The notes below the pieces were generated by a model. That model did not search any database. It saw nothing but the letters and a program-made list of their open reading frames with translations, and was not told where the DNA came from. From contig DATAUK010000013.1 of assembly GCA_036268295.1 (NCBI GenBank), forward strand, positions 157,759 through 221,758: 64,000 nt of DNA. Direction: 5' to 3'. Both the position numbers and the translations under genes were made by a program. Source of the stretch: DATAUK01 sp036268295. Lineage in GTDB: Bacteria > Actinomycetota > Actinomycetes > JAFAQI01. Positions 52,136 to 60,145 of this stretch are shown in pieces (within the stretch, counting starts at the first letter, position 1; each line of letters opens with the position of its first letter).

Positions 52136-52599
52136 ATCGCGTCGAGTGCGGTCACGATCGTGTGGGTCGGCCACTCGTGGGTGAGCACCCTGGTGAGCAG
52201 CGGATCGGAGCTGGACTCGCAGTACGGCGGGTGGCGCCGGTCGCGCACGACTGCGTGCACCGGCGCCGCCAGCATTCCCCACGGCGGCACCGCGTTGGCA
52301 AGCAGCCCGTCGACGGTCAGGGCGAGATAGCTGGGCTGATCCCGGACCTCGTGGGCGATCTGTAACGCCTCGGGATGCACGCTGAGCCAGATTCCGAAGG
52401 TGACGGTGCTGTGGTCGGAGAGCCGGACCTCGAGGCTGGCCCGGACGAACGCCCCTACGTCCGGGATCTGCATCATCACCGAGGTCCGGGCGTCGCGATG
52501 GCTGAGCCACGCCCCGGCGGCGTGCTCGCGACCGGCGGTCGCCGCGACGACGTCGGGCAGCGTGAACCTCAGATGGCGATCCGTGGCAGCCGGCACAGT
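52132..52599 (-). CDS. DUF2199 protein
   Basis: A 155-residue protein; FVRASLEVRL, the segment TVTFGIWLSVHPEAL and GMLAAPVHAVVRDRRHPPYCE match DUF2199, a small family of unknown function. The start is uncertain: I use the GTG at 52599, which keeps the domain; earlier in-frame starts would overlap the divergent MFS gene. There is no room for a separate promoter between the two (15 bp), so their transcripts probably start within coding sequence. Confidence 0.65.
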   Translation of the reverse strand, partial: TVPAATDRHLRFTLPDVVAATAGREHAAGAWLSHRDARTSVMMQIPDVGAFVRASLEVRLSDHSTVTFGIWLSVHPEALQIAHEVRDQPSYLALTVDGLLANAVPPWGMLAAPVHAVVRDRRHPPYCESSSDPLLTRVLTHEWPTHTIVTALDAI

Positions 52600-52614
52600 G
52601 CAGGATAGATAGAG

Positions 52615-53787
52615 ATGGTCCTCACTCGCTACCAGGACGTCCTGCGTCGCCCGCACGTCACCCGACTTCTCGTCACGTCGATGCTCGCGCGGCTGCCCCA
52701 GGGCATGTCCGGCCTTGCCATCCTGCTGTTCCTCACCCCGCACCTCGGCTACGGGCGTGCCGGTCTCGCGACCGGCCTAACCGTCGCGACGGCCGGCATC
52801 TCCAACGTCGTGCTGGCCCGATCTGTCGACCGGATCGGCGCCCGCAGGGTCCTCGGCCCATCCGCCGCGCTCTACGCGGCGGGCATGCTCTGGCTTGCTG
52901 CCGCGGACCACGCGCACTTCGTCGTACAACTGGCGATCTGCGCTGTCATCGGACTGGTGACGCCGCCGATCTCGTCGGTGTCGCGAGGCCTGTGGCCGCG
53001 AGTGCTCAGCGAGGAGCAGGCACAGGTGATCTACGGCCTCGAGGCGACCGCTCAGGAGTTCGTCTATATCAGCGGACCTGCGGCTGTCGCGCTGACCGCG
53101 GGACTCACCAGTGCCCGGATCGCGGTCATCGTGAGCGGTCTGATCGGGCTGGCCGGCGCGCTCGCCTACATCAGCGCGCCGCCGTTCGCGGCGGTCGTCG
53201 GTGGGCCGGGAAGCGGTCGCGGTCAGCGCGTGCTCCGCTCCGGCGCCCTGCGCTATGCGGCGGTCGGCATGTTCCTGGTCCTCGGCTTCAGCATGACCGA
53301 CATCGCCACGGTCGACTTCGTCAGCGGCCGCAGCGCGTCGGCCAAGTCGGGCGTGGTGCTCGCGATCTGGAGCTTCGGATCGCTGCTCGGCGGGTTGTGG
53401 TTCGGCGCGTCGAACCAGAAGGTGTCCGATCGAAGCCTCGCCAGTGTCGTCGCGATCACGGCCTCCGGCCTTGCGTTGGCCGCGGTCTCGCCGGACGTGT
53501 ACGGACTGACGCTGATTCTGCTGCTCAGTGGTGCCGCTATCGCGCCGACCCTTGCGCGGCTCTACACCCGGATGAGTGCGGTCGCACCTGACGGCGCGAC
53601 GACCGAGGCGTTCGGCTGGCTGGCGGTCGGGTTCCTTGCCGGTGCCTCGCTCGGCTCGGCGCTCGGTGGCGTCTCGGTTGACGGGATCGGCCCGCGTTGG
53701 ACGTTTCTGCTCGCCGGTTGCGCCGTGTTGTGTGCGCTCCCCGTCATCGCCGCGCGCCGACCGGTAACGTCGTCGCGTGGCGGCTGA
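52615..53787 (+). CDS. Major facilitator superfamily transporter
   Basis: A 390-residue, 12-helix MFS exporter. The A-like loop VARSVDRIGARRVLG region, the second half beginning at RYAAVGMFLVLGFSM and LAVGFLAGASLGSALGG fit the drug/metabolite efflux type. No charged substrate residues stand out. ATG 52615, with AGGA nine bases upstream. The GroES-like gene overlaps its end by 11 bp. Confidence 0.85.
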   Translation: MVLTRYQDVLRRPHVTRLLVTSMLARLPQGMSGLAILLFLTPHLGYGRAGLATGLTVATAGISNVVLARSVDRIGARRVLGPSAALYAAGMLWLAAADHAHFVVQLAICAVIGLVTPPISSVSRGLWPRVLSEEQAQVIYGLEATAQEFVYISGPAAVALTAGLTSARIAVIVSGLIGLAGALAYISAPPFAAVVGGPGSGRGQRVLRSGALRYAAVGMFLVLGFSMTDIATVDFVSGRSASAKSGVVLAIWSFGSLLGGLWFGASNQKVSDRSLASVVAITASGLALAAVSPDVYGLTLILLLSGAAIAPTLARLYTRMSAVAPDGATTEAFGWLAVGFLAGASLGSALGGVSVDGIGPRWTFLLAGCAVLCALPVIAARRPVTSSRGG

Positions 53788-54103
53788 GAAACTTCCGATC
53801 CAGATGTTGCACGACCGGGTTCTGGTGACGGTCGACAACGAGGCGGGTGAGCGACGCTCCAACGGCGGGATCGTGATTCCGGCGACCGCCCAGATGGGCA
53901 AGCGCCTGGCGTGGGCCGAAGCGGTCGCGATCGGGGCGAACGTGCGGACCGTGCAGGTCGGAGACCGGGTGCTGTACGACCCCGAGGATCGGGCCGAGAT
54001 CGAGCTGCACAGCGAGAGCTACCTGTTGCTGCGCGAGCGCGACATCCACGCTGTTGCCGCCGAGCGGCTCGACGACGTCGCGGCGCAGGGGCTCTACCTG
54101 TAG
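53777..54103 (+). CDS. GroES/Cpn10-like protein
   Basis: A 108-residue co-chaperonin-family protein: MLHDRVLVTVDNEAGERRSN, GGIVIPATAQMGKRLAWAEAVAIG, VGDRVLYDPEDRAEIEL. The usual GroEL partner is not in the window, so this is likely a paralogue; many actinobacteria carry such a second Cpn10. A mobile-loop segment is recognisable. GTG 53777 overlaps the MFS gene, which suggests cotranscription. Confidence 0.8.
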   Translation: MAAEKLPIQMLHDRVLVTVDNEAGERRSNGGIVIPATAQMGKRLAWAEAVAIGANVRTVQVGDRVLYDPEDRAEIELHSESYLLLRERDIHAVAAERLDDVAAQGLYL

Positions 54104-54142
54104 CAGGATCCGCCTGACGGTGACTCGGGTTACCGTCGTGTC

Positions 54143-54358
54143 ATGTGTCGAAGCATCAAAACCCTCCGCCCGCCGTACCTCGATGAGCTGACGCCCGACG
54201 ACGTCCACGCCGCTGCCCTGCAGTACGTCCGCAAGGTGGCCGGGATGCGCCAGCCGTCGGTCGCCAACACACCCGCGTTCGAGCGTGCGGTCGCTGAGAT
54301 CTCGGCGGCGACCGCGACCCTGCTCGACGGCATCACGGTCCGGGTGGCAGCAAGCTGA
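54143..54358 (+). CDS. DUF2277 protein
   Basis: A 71-residue actinobacterial protein with the DUF2277 pattern MCRSIKTLRPPYLDELT, AAALQYVRKVAG and FERAVAEISAATATLLDG. Helical, no known function. ATG 54143. The end overlaps the convergent Nudix gene by 26 bp. Confidence 0.85.
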   Translation: MCRSIKTLRPPYLDELTPDDVHAAALQYVRKVAGMRQPSVANTPAFERAVAEISAATATLLDGITVRVAAS

Positions 54359-54809
54359 TCACCGGCCAGGTCGCCGCGAAGCCGGGATGAAGCGGTAGCG
54401 CGTCGACCTCGGCGATCGCCACCCAGCGCATCTCGGCGCTCTCGTGACCTCGTGGCTCGGCGGCGACCCGCTGCGCCGCAGCCGCGATCACGGTCCAGTA
54501 GGACCACCCGCCGTGGTCGTCATGATGGATCCGGTCGATGGCCAGCGCGCCGAGGGTCACCGCGACCTCCTCACCGACTTCGCGTAGCGCGGCCTGCTCC
54601 GGCGTCTCCCACGAGGCGCGGGCACCCCCGGGCACTGCCCAGGTGCCGCCGTGGTGGGTCCACCAGGCCCGCCGTTGCAACAGGACGTGGGTCTCGCCGT
54701 CCTCGCCGGCGGCTCGCAGCAGCAGTCCGGCGGCGCCGTGACGGCCCCAGTGCTGGTGCCCGGCGTGGCAGACCGCCCAGCCATCGCCGTCGAGGACCTT
54801 CGCCGCCAT
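54333..54809 (-). CDS. Nudix hydrolase
   Basis: A 158-residue Nudix protein with GGARASWETPEQAALREVGE, which fits Gx5Ex7REUxEE; the last G of the box is Ala. WWTHHGGTWAVPGG precedes it. The likely job is sanitising a nucleotide diphosphate; the substrate is unknown. ATG 54809; the longer frame to 54887 was not used. It converges with DUF2277 and diverges from msrA by 91 bp. Confidence 0.85.
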   Translation of the reverse strand: MAAKVLDGDGWAVCHAGHQHWGRHGAAGLLLRAAGEDGETHVLLQRRAWWTHHGGTWAVPGGARASWETPEQAALREVGEEVAVTLGALAIDRIHHDDHGGWSYWTVIAAAAQRVAAEPRGHESAEMRWVAIAEVDALPLHPGFAATWPVISLLPPGP

Positions 54810-54900
54810 CCGCCCAGTGTTGCGCGCTCGCGAGGTTCGGGAAGGCCTGGGCCTCGGGTGATGTTGGATTGACCAGAAGCCCGACAAGAAGGTGGAGATG

Positions 54901-55563
54901 ATGCTGTTCTCTCGTCAGAAGGTCACGATGGTCACTCCCGAGGACGCGCTCGCCGGCCGCGACACCCGCTCGTTCAGCGTTCCCTCGACGCACTACGTCC
55001 TCGGCACGCCGCTCGAGGCGCCGTACCCGGACGGTCTCGAGGTCGCGTACTTCGCGCTTGGCTGCTTCTGGGGTGCCGAGCAGATCTTCTGGCAACTCGA
55101 CGGCGTGTTCAGCACCGCGGTCGGCTACCAGGGTGGACTCTCGCCGAACCCGTCGTACGAAGAGGTGTGCTCGGCACGCACCGGCCACGCCGAGGTCGTC
55201 AAGGTGATCTACGACCCGAAGAAGATCAGCTATGACGAGTTGCTCCGGGTGTTCTGGGAGTCACACGACCCGACGCAGGGAATGCGGCAGGGCAACGACG
55301 CCGGCACGCAGTATCGCTCCGCGATCTACCCGACCACCGAGGCTCAGCAGAAGGCGGCCGAGGCCAGCCGCGAGGACTACCAGCCGTGGTTGACCAAGGC
55401 CGGGTACGGCGAGATCACCTCCGAGATCGCGCCGGCGACCGAGTTCTACTACGCGGAGGACTACCACCAGCAGTACCTCGCGAAGAACCCGAGCGGCTAC
55501 TGCCCGGTGCACGCAACCGGTGTCGCGTGCCCGGTGGGAACAGGTATTCAGACCGTCAACTGA
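54901..55563 (+). CDS. msrA: Peptide-methionine (S)-S-oxide reductase
   Basis: Repairs oxidised methionine. The 220-residue product aligns end to end with the long E. coli-type MsrA: MLFSRQKVTMVTPEDALAGRD, catalytic Cys55 in GCFWGAEQ, EVCSARTGHAEVV, DPTQGMRQGND, AIYPTTEAQQ, EDYHQQYLAKNPSGYC and the resolving Cys in the C terminus. ATG 54901 is preceded by AAGG; two codons upstream are also ATG/GTG. A 16-bp terminator hairpin follows. Confidence 0.93.
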   Translation: MLFSRQKVTMVTPEDALAGRDTRSFSVPSTHYVLGTPLEAPYPDGLEVAYFALGCFWGAEQIFWQLDGVFSTAVGYQGGLSPNPSYEEVCSARTGHAEVVKVIYDPKKISYDELLRVFWESHDPTQGMRQGNDAGTQYRSAIYPTTEAQQKAAEASREDYQPWLTKAGYGEITSEIAPATEFYYAEDYHQQYLAKNPSGYCPVHATGVACPVGTGIQTVN

Positions 55564-55587
55564 ACGTCGGCTAAAAGGACGTGAGTC

Positions 55588-55623
55588 GACGATGAGCGCC
55601 GGCCAAAGCCGGCGCTCATCGTC
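55588..55623. terminator. Strong bidirectional terminator hairpin after msrA
   Basis: GACGATGAGCGCCGGC (55588-55603) pairs perfectly with GCCGGCGCTCATCGTC (55608-55623), a 16-bp stem with the CAAA loop. There is no T-tract, as is usual for actinobacterial terminators. Confidence 0.85.
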
Positions 55624-55680
55624 AACTCGCGGGGTCAACGGAGGTCGCACTGGTGCGGCACGCGTTGGCGGCGACCTGAA

Positions 55681-56445
55681 TTACTTGGTGGTGAGCTTCT
55701 TGCGCAACAGGCCCCCGAATACGGAGTTCGCTGCTGCATGTTGGCCGGTGATGGAGCTCTGGACCCGCTGGACGTTCATCCCGCCGCCAATGACGATGCC
55801 ACCGAGACCGGTCGATGGTGTGTCAGAAGAGATACCGGCGCAGTAGACGTGGATCTCCTGGCCCTTCTTCGCCTTGAGGACCGTGTTGAGTGAACTGGGC
55901 GCCGGATCGATAAGGAGCAGGAAGTTCTCGACGCTGGCGATCGACGCTGGTGGCTTGGTCCCGGCCGCGCAGATCCCTTCACCGAACACGCTGGCGTTGA
56001 CCTGATAAATCCCGGCAGCGAGCTTCTTGGTGTTGAAGATGCTCTTGTAGTGCAGCGTCGGAATGGAGGTACTACCCGATGGTTCGGGTAGGCCGATGCC
56101 GAGCCCGCCGCCGCCCAGCAGCCCAAGCAGGCTGTACTTCAGCTCAGACGTCGTCCCGCTGGACAGCGTTCCGGCGGTGAGCCCGCCGAGTTCGCCGGCG
56201 TTGAGCTTCTTGACCAGCCCATTGCTGTTGACGGTGAACGGCGCCTTGCCCTTCTTCGCGATCAACGCCAATGGCGTACCGCTGTGGTCGGTGAGCGTAG
56301 TGGTGTGAGTCTCGCTGTTGTGGCTGCCGAGTACGAGCGAGCCCCCGTTTGCTGCAGTCGCGATCCCGGCTCCGCCCACCGCGATGGCAAGCACGCCGAT
56401 CACGGCGGCTGAAGCGGCACGAATCCCGCTGTTAGCGAGCGTCAT
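55681..56445 (-). CDS. Exported protein with LGSHN/LNAGELGGL motifs
   Basis: A 254-residue secreted protein: signal MTLANSGIRAASAAVIGVLA (cleavage near ATAAN at 32), then NGGSLVLGSHNSETHT, PLALIAKKGKAPFTVNSNG, VKKLNAGELGGLTAG, and a C-terminal tail GGLLRKKLTTK. The first half resembles the exported-protein type met also at 23615 in its composition. The ATG at 56445 has GGGAGGG eight bases upstream. Function unknown; possibly surface-anchored by its hydrophobic Gly-rich middle. Confidence 0.78.
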   Translation of the reverse strand: MTLANSGIRAASAAVIGVLAIAVGGAGIATAANGGSLVLGSHNSETHTTTLTDHSGTPLALIAKKGKAPFTVNSNGLVKKLNAGELGGLTAGTLSSGTTSELKYSLLGLLGGGGLGIGLPEPSGSTSIPTLHYKSIFNTKKLAAGIYQVNASVFGEGICAAGTKPPASIASVENFLLLIDPAPSSLNTVLKAKKGQEIHVYCAGISSDTPSTGLGGIVIGGGMNVQRVQSSITGQHAAANSVFGGLLRKKLTTK

Positions 56446-56719
56446 GTGGTTTACCCTCCCAATTTTGTGGCATGCGTCAGAGCGACGCAGGGCCACCGTA
56501 GTGAACAAGATCGTCGGCCGGGGGGGTACGCGAGATTCGACGCGAACTGAGGCCGCGTGAAGGGCTACCGTTCCAGCTTTTAACCGGATATTGCGGGCGG
56601 AACAATTTTCACGACGGGGCCTCAGCGGTCCACTTACTTCTTACGGAACAGGCCGGTGATCGCAACCAGTTCGCCGTGATCTTGACGAAGACTTGCTCTA
56701 CTCGGCCCAGTTACCTCGT
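56446..56719. other. 274-bp gap with a 12-bp inverted repeat
   Basis: No gene is seen. GTGATCTTGACG (56676-56687) is repeated inverted at 56723-56734 (CGTCAAGATCAC) with 35 bases between; the right arm covers the last codons of the small gene at 56720. A short frame ending GLFRKK at 56634 recalls the GGLLRKK tail of the neighbouring exported protein and could be a remnant. Confidence 0.5.
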
Positions 56720-56962
56720 TTACGTCAAGATCACTGGGGTGTCGATGACAGCCGGTTGCTCGATCGCAGGCTCGGCCGGCATGGTGGTCTCGATGTGCAG
56801 ACCGTTGCGCTGGGCCAGGTCGAGCAGGCCGTCGAGGTGGCCGCGGGCGGACTCGATCAAGATCGGGTCGTCGGCGGTGAGCGACTCCAACAGGCCCGCT
56901 TCGGCCGAGGCGACCTGAGTGCGCAGCTCCGCCTCGAAAAGTGCTGACGTGGTCGAGTTCAT
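56720..56962 (-). CDS. Small acidic hypothetical protein
   Basis: An 80-residue, mostly helical protein: ALFEAELRTQVASAEAGLLES, ILIESARGHLDGLLDLAQRNG, then a Pro/Ile-rich tail ending VIDTPVILT. No known family. ATG 56962 has a near-perfect GAGGAGG upstream, which is the best support for it being real. It lies between the terminator of the sigma gene and the exported-protein gene, on the same strand as both. Confidence 0.68.
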   Translation of the reverse strand: MNSTTSALFEAELRTQVASAEAGLLESLTADDPILIESARGHLDGLLDLAQRNGLHIETTMPAEPAIEQPAVIDTPVILT

Positions 56963-57024
56963 GATGTCCTCCTCGGCTCGCGTGCGAGCATGGTCTAGCA
57001 CCTACTACCCCTCCCTAAGACGCA

Positions 57025-57059
57025 CGAACCCCCGACGAAGTTGCCTCGTCGGGGGTTCG
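57025..57059 (-). terminator. Terminator hairpin after the sigma-factor gene
   Basis: CGAACCCCCGACGA (57025-57038) pairs perfectly with TCGTCGGGGGTTCG (57046-57059), a 14-bp stem with a 7-base loop, 17 bp beyond the sigma-factor stop. No T-tract. Confidence 0.85.
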
Positions 57060-57075
57060 AAACGGCGGTGAGGCC

Positions 57076-58272
57076 TTACAGCCAGGCCTTCAGCGTGGCC
57101 GCGGTGTCACTGCGGCGCAGCTCGCGCAGCGTGTCACGCTCGATCTGGCGGATCCGCTCCCGGGTGAGGCCAAGTGCCTTGCCGACCTCGTCGAGGGTGC
57201 GTGAGCGACCGTCGTCGAGCCCGAACCGCATCCGCATGACCACCGCGGAGCGCTCCGGCAGCGTGCCGAGCACTGAGCGCAGCCGGTCCTGCAGCAGTCC
57301 GAAGTCGACCACGTCAGCAGCGATCGGCGCATCCATGTCCTCGATGAACTCACCGAAGGTGGCGGTGCCGTCGTCGCCGACCGGCGTCTCGAGCGAGAGC
57401 GTCTCGCGGCCGTAGCCGAGGATCTCCTCGATCCGCTCCGCGGTCATCTCGAGCACGACGCCGATCTCGGCGAACGTGGGCTCGCGGCCGTACTCGGTGG
57501 CGAGGTCACGCTTGACCCGCAGCGCCTTGTTGATCTGCTCGACCATGTGGACCGGGACCCGGATGGTGCGGCCCTGGTCGGCGATCGCGCGCTGCAGCGC
57601 CTGACGGATCCACCAAGTGGCGTACGTCGAGAACTTGTAGCCCTTGGTGTAGTCGAACTTCTCGACCGCGCGAACCAGGCCGATGTTGCCTTCCTGGATC
57701 AGGTCGAGCAGGGTCAGGCCCTTGCCCTGGTAACGCTTGGCGAGGGAGACCACGAGGCGAAGGTTGGCCTCGAGCAGGTGGTTGCGGGCGCGGCCACCGT
57801 CAACCGCGACAGCGGTGAGGTCACGGCGCATCTTCACCGGGATCTTGGCGATCTCCTTGACGTCGGACTGCCGCATCTTCTCCGCGGCGTAGAGCCCGGC
57901 CTCGATACGGCGCGCGAGATCAACTTCCATCTCGGCGGTCAGCAGCGCGACGCGGCCGATGTCGGTGAGGTAGACCCGGACCAGGTCGGTGGTCGGGACC
58001 TCGTGGTCCCACGTGTCGTCGGCCTCTTCCTCTTCGACGACCGGCGAGGCGGTCGGAGCGGCTCCGGGGGCGTCGGCACCGATCGTGATGCCGCGGCGGC
58101 GAATTGCCGTGATGACGCGCTTGGCCTCGGCGGGGCCGACACCGGCCTCGTCAAGTGCAGTGCGCACCTCGGCAAACGTCAGCGCACCCGCTTCAGCAGC
58201 ACCGTCGAGGAGATCCTCGATGGGCGCAGGCAGGCCGTCGGCGTCGGCGCGGGCGATCGTGGCAGTGCTCAT
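57076..58272 (-). CDS. Primary-like RNA polymerase sigma-70 factor
   Basis: A 398-residue sigma factor with a region 1.1-like N terminus (15-60), TTDLVRVYLTDIGRVALLT (1.2), NLRLVVSLAKRYQGKGL and GNIGLVRAVEKFDYTKGYKF (2.1-2.2), YATWWIRQALQRAIADQGR (2.3-2.4), a region 3, and ALGLTRERIRQIERDTLREL (4.2). It is primary-type (group 1/2), but the C terminus ends RRSDTAATLKAWL, unlike the usual tail of the main RpoD, so a second primary-like factor (SigB/HrdD-like) is likely. Terminator at 57025; the 266 bp in front (58273-58538) hold its promoter. Confidence 0.9.
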   Translation of the reverse strand: MSTATIARADADGLPAPIEDLLDGAAEAGALTFAEVRTALDEAGVGPAEAKRVITAIRRRGITIGADAPGAAPTASPVVEEEEADDTWDHEVPTTDLVRVYLTDIGRVALLTAEMEVDLARRIEAGLYAAEKMRQSDVKEIAKIPVKMRRDLTAVAVDGGRARNHLLEANLRLVVSLAKRYQGKGLTLLDLIQEGNIGLVRAVEKFDYTKGYKFSTYATWWIRQALQRAIADQGRTIRVPVHMVEQINKALRVKRDLATEYGREPTFAEIGVVLEMTAERIEEILGYGRETLSLETPVGDDGTATFGEFIEDMDAPIAADVVDFGLLQDRLRSVLGTLPERSAVVMRMRFGLDDGRSRTLDEVGKALGLTRERIRQIERDTLRELRRSDTAATLKAWL

Positions 58273-58538
58273 GGTGTGCGCAGTTCCTCAAATCTTGGTG
58301 TGGTGTGTGCGGCCGGATCGTGCTTTTCTTCCCTTGATCGTCGTCTACTCCGTCTAATGCGTATGCTCAGTGGCGCGGCCCACCTGTGGCGACCTGCCAG
58401 ACGGTGCAACGTTCACTCACCGCGTCTTGTTCCGCGGCGCGACCTTCCATGATGCCTTATCTGGCTATGAATGTCAGCCTCAGGGCCCCCGATCGGCGTT
58501 TTTCAACCCGACTGGGTGATACCCGCAATCACCGCGGG
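58273..58538. other. 266-bp gap upstream of the sigma-factor gene
   Basis: No gene recognised. It contains the promoter and leader of the sigma factor. A small dyad, ACCCGC/GCGGGT (58521-58526 with 58534-58539), at the left end of the EAL gene's stop could be its terminator. Confidence 0.4.
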
Positions 58539-59279
58539 TTACGCGGTCGGCAGCGCTCCAGGTTGGCCGAAGACCCGGCCTCTGGCCGAGCTCGCGCCGA
58601 GCTCGAGCGCGGCATCGCGCAGCCCGGGCGAGTCGACGCCCAGTGCCATGACCTGCGCCCCGGCCTCGGCTGCGATCGCCAGCAGTCGTCGCACGCCGGG
58701 ATGCTCCATGGGCGGGATCCGACCGGGTAGCCGCAGGTCGATCTGAACGATGTCAGGCGCCAGCGTGGCGGCCCGGCGTAGCACGTCGTCGTCATCGGCG
58801 AGGTCGGCGAGCACGAGCTGCCAGCCCCAGCCCCGGATCTCACGGACGCCGGCGTCGAGCGAGACGCCGGTGGTGAACGCGTCATGATGGACCTCAGCGG
58901 CGACCATCAGCTCGCGGTTGGCCCGACCCATGATCCGCGCGAACCGTGGCGCACAGGGCGTCGCGTACGTCTCCGGCTCCGGGGTCAGGTGCAAGGGGAC
59001 GTCCGGGCGCTCGAGCATGTCCTCGAAGGCGAGCGCGCGAAACGCCCAGTCGATCCGCTCGACGAAGCCGAGCGAGCGGGCACCGTCGAGCAGGCTGAGC
59101 GTGTCCGAGAACTCGGTGCCGGCGGCGCCCCGTCCGGTCGCCTTGTATCCGAGCAGCGTCGCGTCCGCCAGTGAGTGGATCGGCTCGTAGTCGGGGCCGA
59201 GCTGGCGTGGGTCGGCGAGCAGGGCCTCCATCAGGTCACGGGTGCGGTAGGTCCGCTCGAGGTCGATGCTCATCGGCAT
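58539..59279 (-). CDS. Degenerate EAL-domain protein
   Basis: A 246-residue protein with an EAL fold but no active site. YEPIHSLADATLLGYKATGRG is the position of the YQPIVDL...GFEALLR motif: the EAL residues are Lys46-Ala47-Thr48, so the metal-binding Glu is lost. IVQIDLRLPGR and a final GRVFGQPGALP match the later DxxK and GxxFGxP strands. It probably senses or binds c-di-GMP or a partner rather than hydrolysing it. ATG 59279 (or 59273). A thioesterase gene lies 61 bp upstream on the same strand. Confidence 0.72.
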   Translation of the reverse strand: MPMSIDLERTYRTRDLMEALLADPRQLGPDYEPIHSLADATLLGYKATGRGAAGTEFSDTLSLLDGARSLGFVERIDWAFRALAFEDMLERPDVPLHLTPEPETYATPCAPRFARIMGRANRELMVAAEVHHDAFTTGVSLDAGVREIRGWGWQLVLADLADDDDVLRRAATLAPDIVQIDLRLPGRIPPMEHPGVRRLLAIAAEAGAQVMALGVDSPGLRDAALELGASSARGRVFGQPGALPTA

Positions 59280-59340
59280 ACCGCCACTGTCGGCACGATC
59301 GCGGCTCGACCTGAGGGCCCGATGCCCGGACAACGCTCGG

Positions 59341-60120
59341 TCAGCGGCGGTTGACCAGCAGAGACTGAGCACCATGACCTACCCGGCCGTCTGCGTCGTA
59401 CAACGAGGAGATGGCGACTCCGAAGCCGTGGCGGTCGGCGTTGGTCTCGGCCTCGATGCAAAGCCAGGGCCCGTTTGGATAGCGGCTCAGGTGGACCGTC
59501 AGATCGGGGTTGATGAACAGCCAGTCCTTGTGCGGCAGCGCGTTCGACACTCCGTTGCCGCAGTCCGCGAGCACCATCAGCCGTTGCAGTCCGGATGGCT
59601 CCTCGCCCTCGACCAGCGGCACCCGCTGTCGCGCCCATGCGGTCGCCGGGCCCGGCTCGTTCCACGACCCGACGACGAACCGCATCTGCAGCGCCTGGAT
59701 GAATCCGCCGGGCCAGCCTGTCGGCCCGGGCGTGTCGTGGCTCGGCATTGGCGGCACCGCCCGAGGTGGCTCGATCGCCGTCGGTAGGTCGACCTCGACT
59801 CGTCGTACCCGCCAGGCCCGCGCCCGCACTGCCGCCCGGCCGCCGGCCGAAAGCTCGGCTTCGACCAGCTCCACGCTGCGGCCGCTGCGAGTGATCTGGC
59901 TCGCGACGCTCACCTCACCGACCGGCACCGGCCCGAGGATCTCCACCGCCAGCCGTACGACGGTGTAGGGCCAGGCCGCGGTCGCCCGCTCGGCTTCGCG
60001 GGCGAGCAGCGCCGCGAGCGGCCCGGCGTGTTGCATCGCCGCGTCCCACGGACCGCCGGTGTCCTCCGTCGCGACGAAGGTGTCAGCCTCGCCGGTCGGC
60101 AGGTAGAACGCAGTAGCCAC
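59341..60120 (-). CDS. Acyl-CoA thioesterase-like (hotdog) protein
   Basis: A 259-residue double-hotdog protein of the TesB-like/thioesterase family: FVATEDTGGPWDAAMQHAGPLAALLAREAE, VRLAVEILGPVPVGEV, IEAETNADRHGFGVAISSLYD. Probably releases acyl chains from CoA. GTG 60120 starts just at the edge of the TauE gene, with 25 bp between divergent starts. No ribosome site is convincing. Confidence 0.8.
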   Translation of the reverse strand: MATAFYLPTGEADTFVATEDTGGPWDAAMQHAGPLAALLAREAERATAAWPYTVVRLAVEILGPVPVGEVSVASQITRSGRSVELVEAELSAGGRAAVRARAWRVRRVEVDLPTAIEPPRAVPPMPSHDTPGPTGWPGGFIQALQMRFVVGSWNEPGPATAWARQRVPLVEGEEPSGLQRLMVLADCGNGVSNALPHKDWLFINPDLTVHLSRYPNGPWLCIEAETNADRHGFGVAISSLYDADGRVGHGAQSLLVNRR

Positions 60121-60145
60121 GGAAGGGCACCCTACGCTGCGCTCG

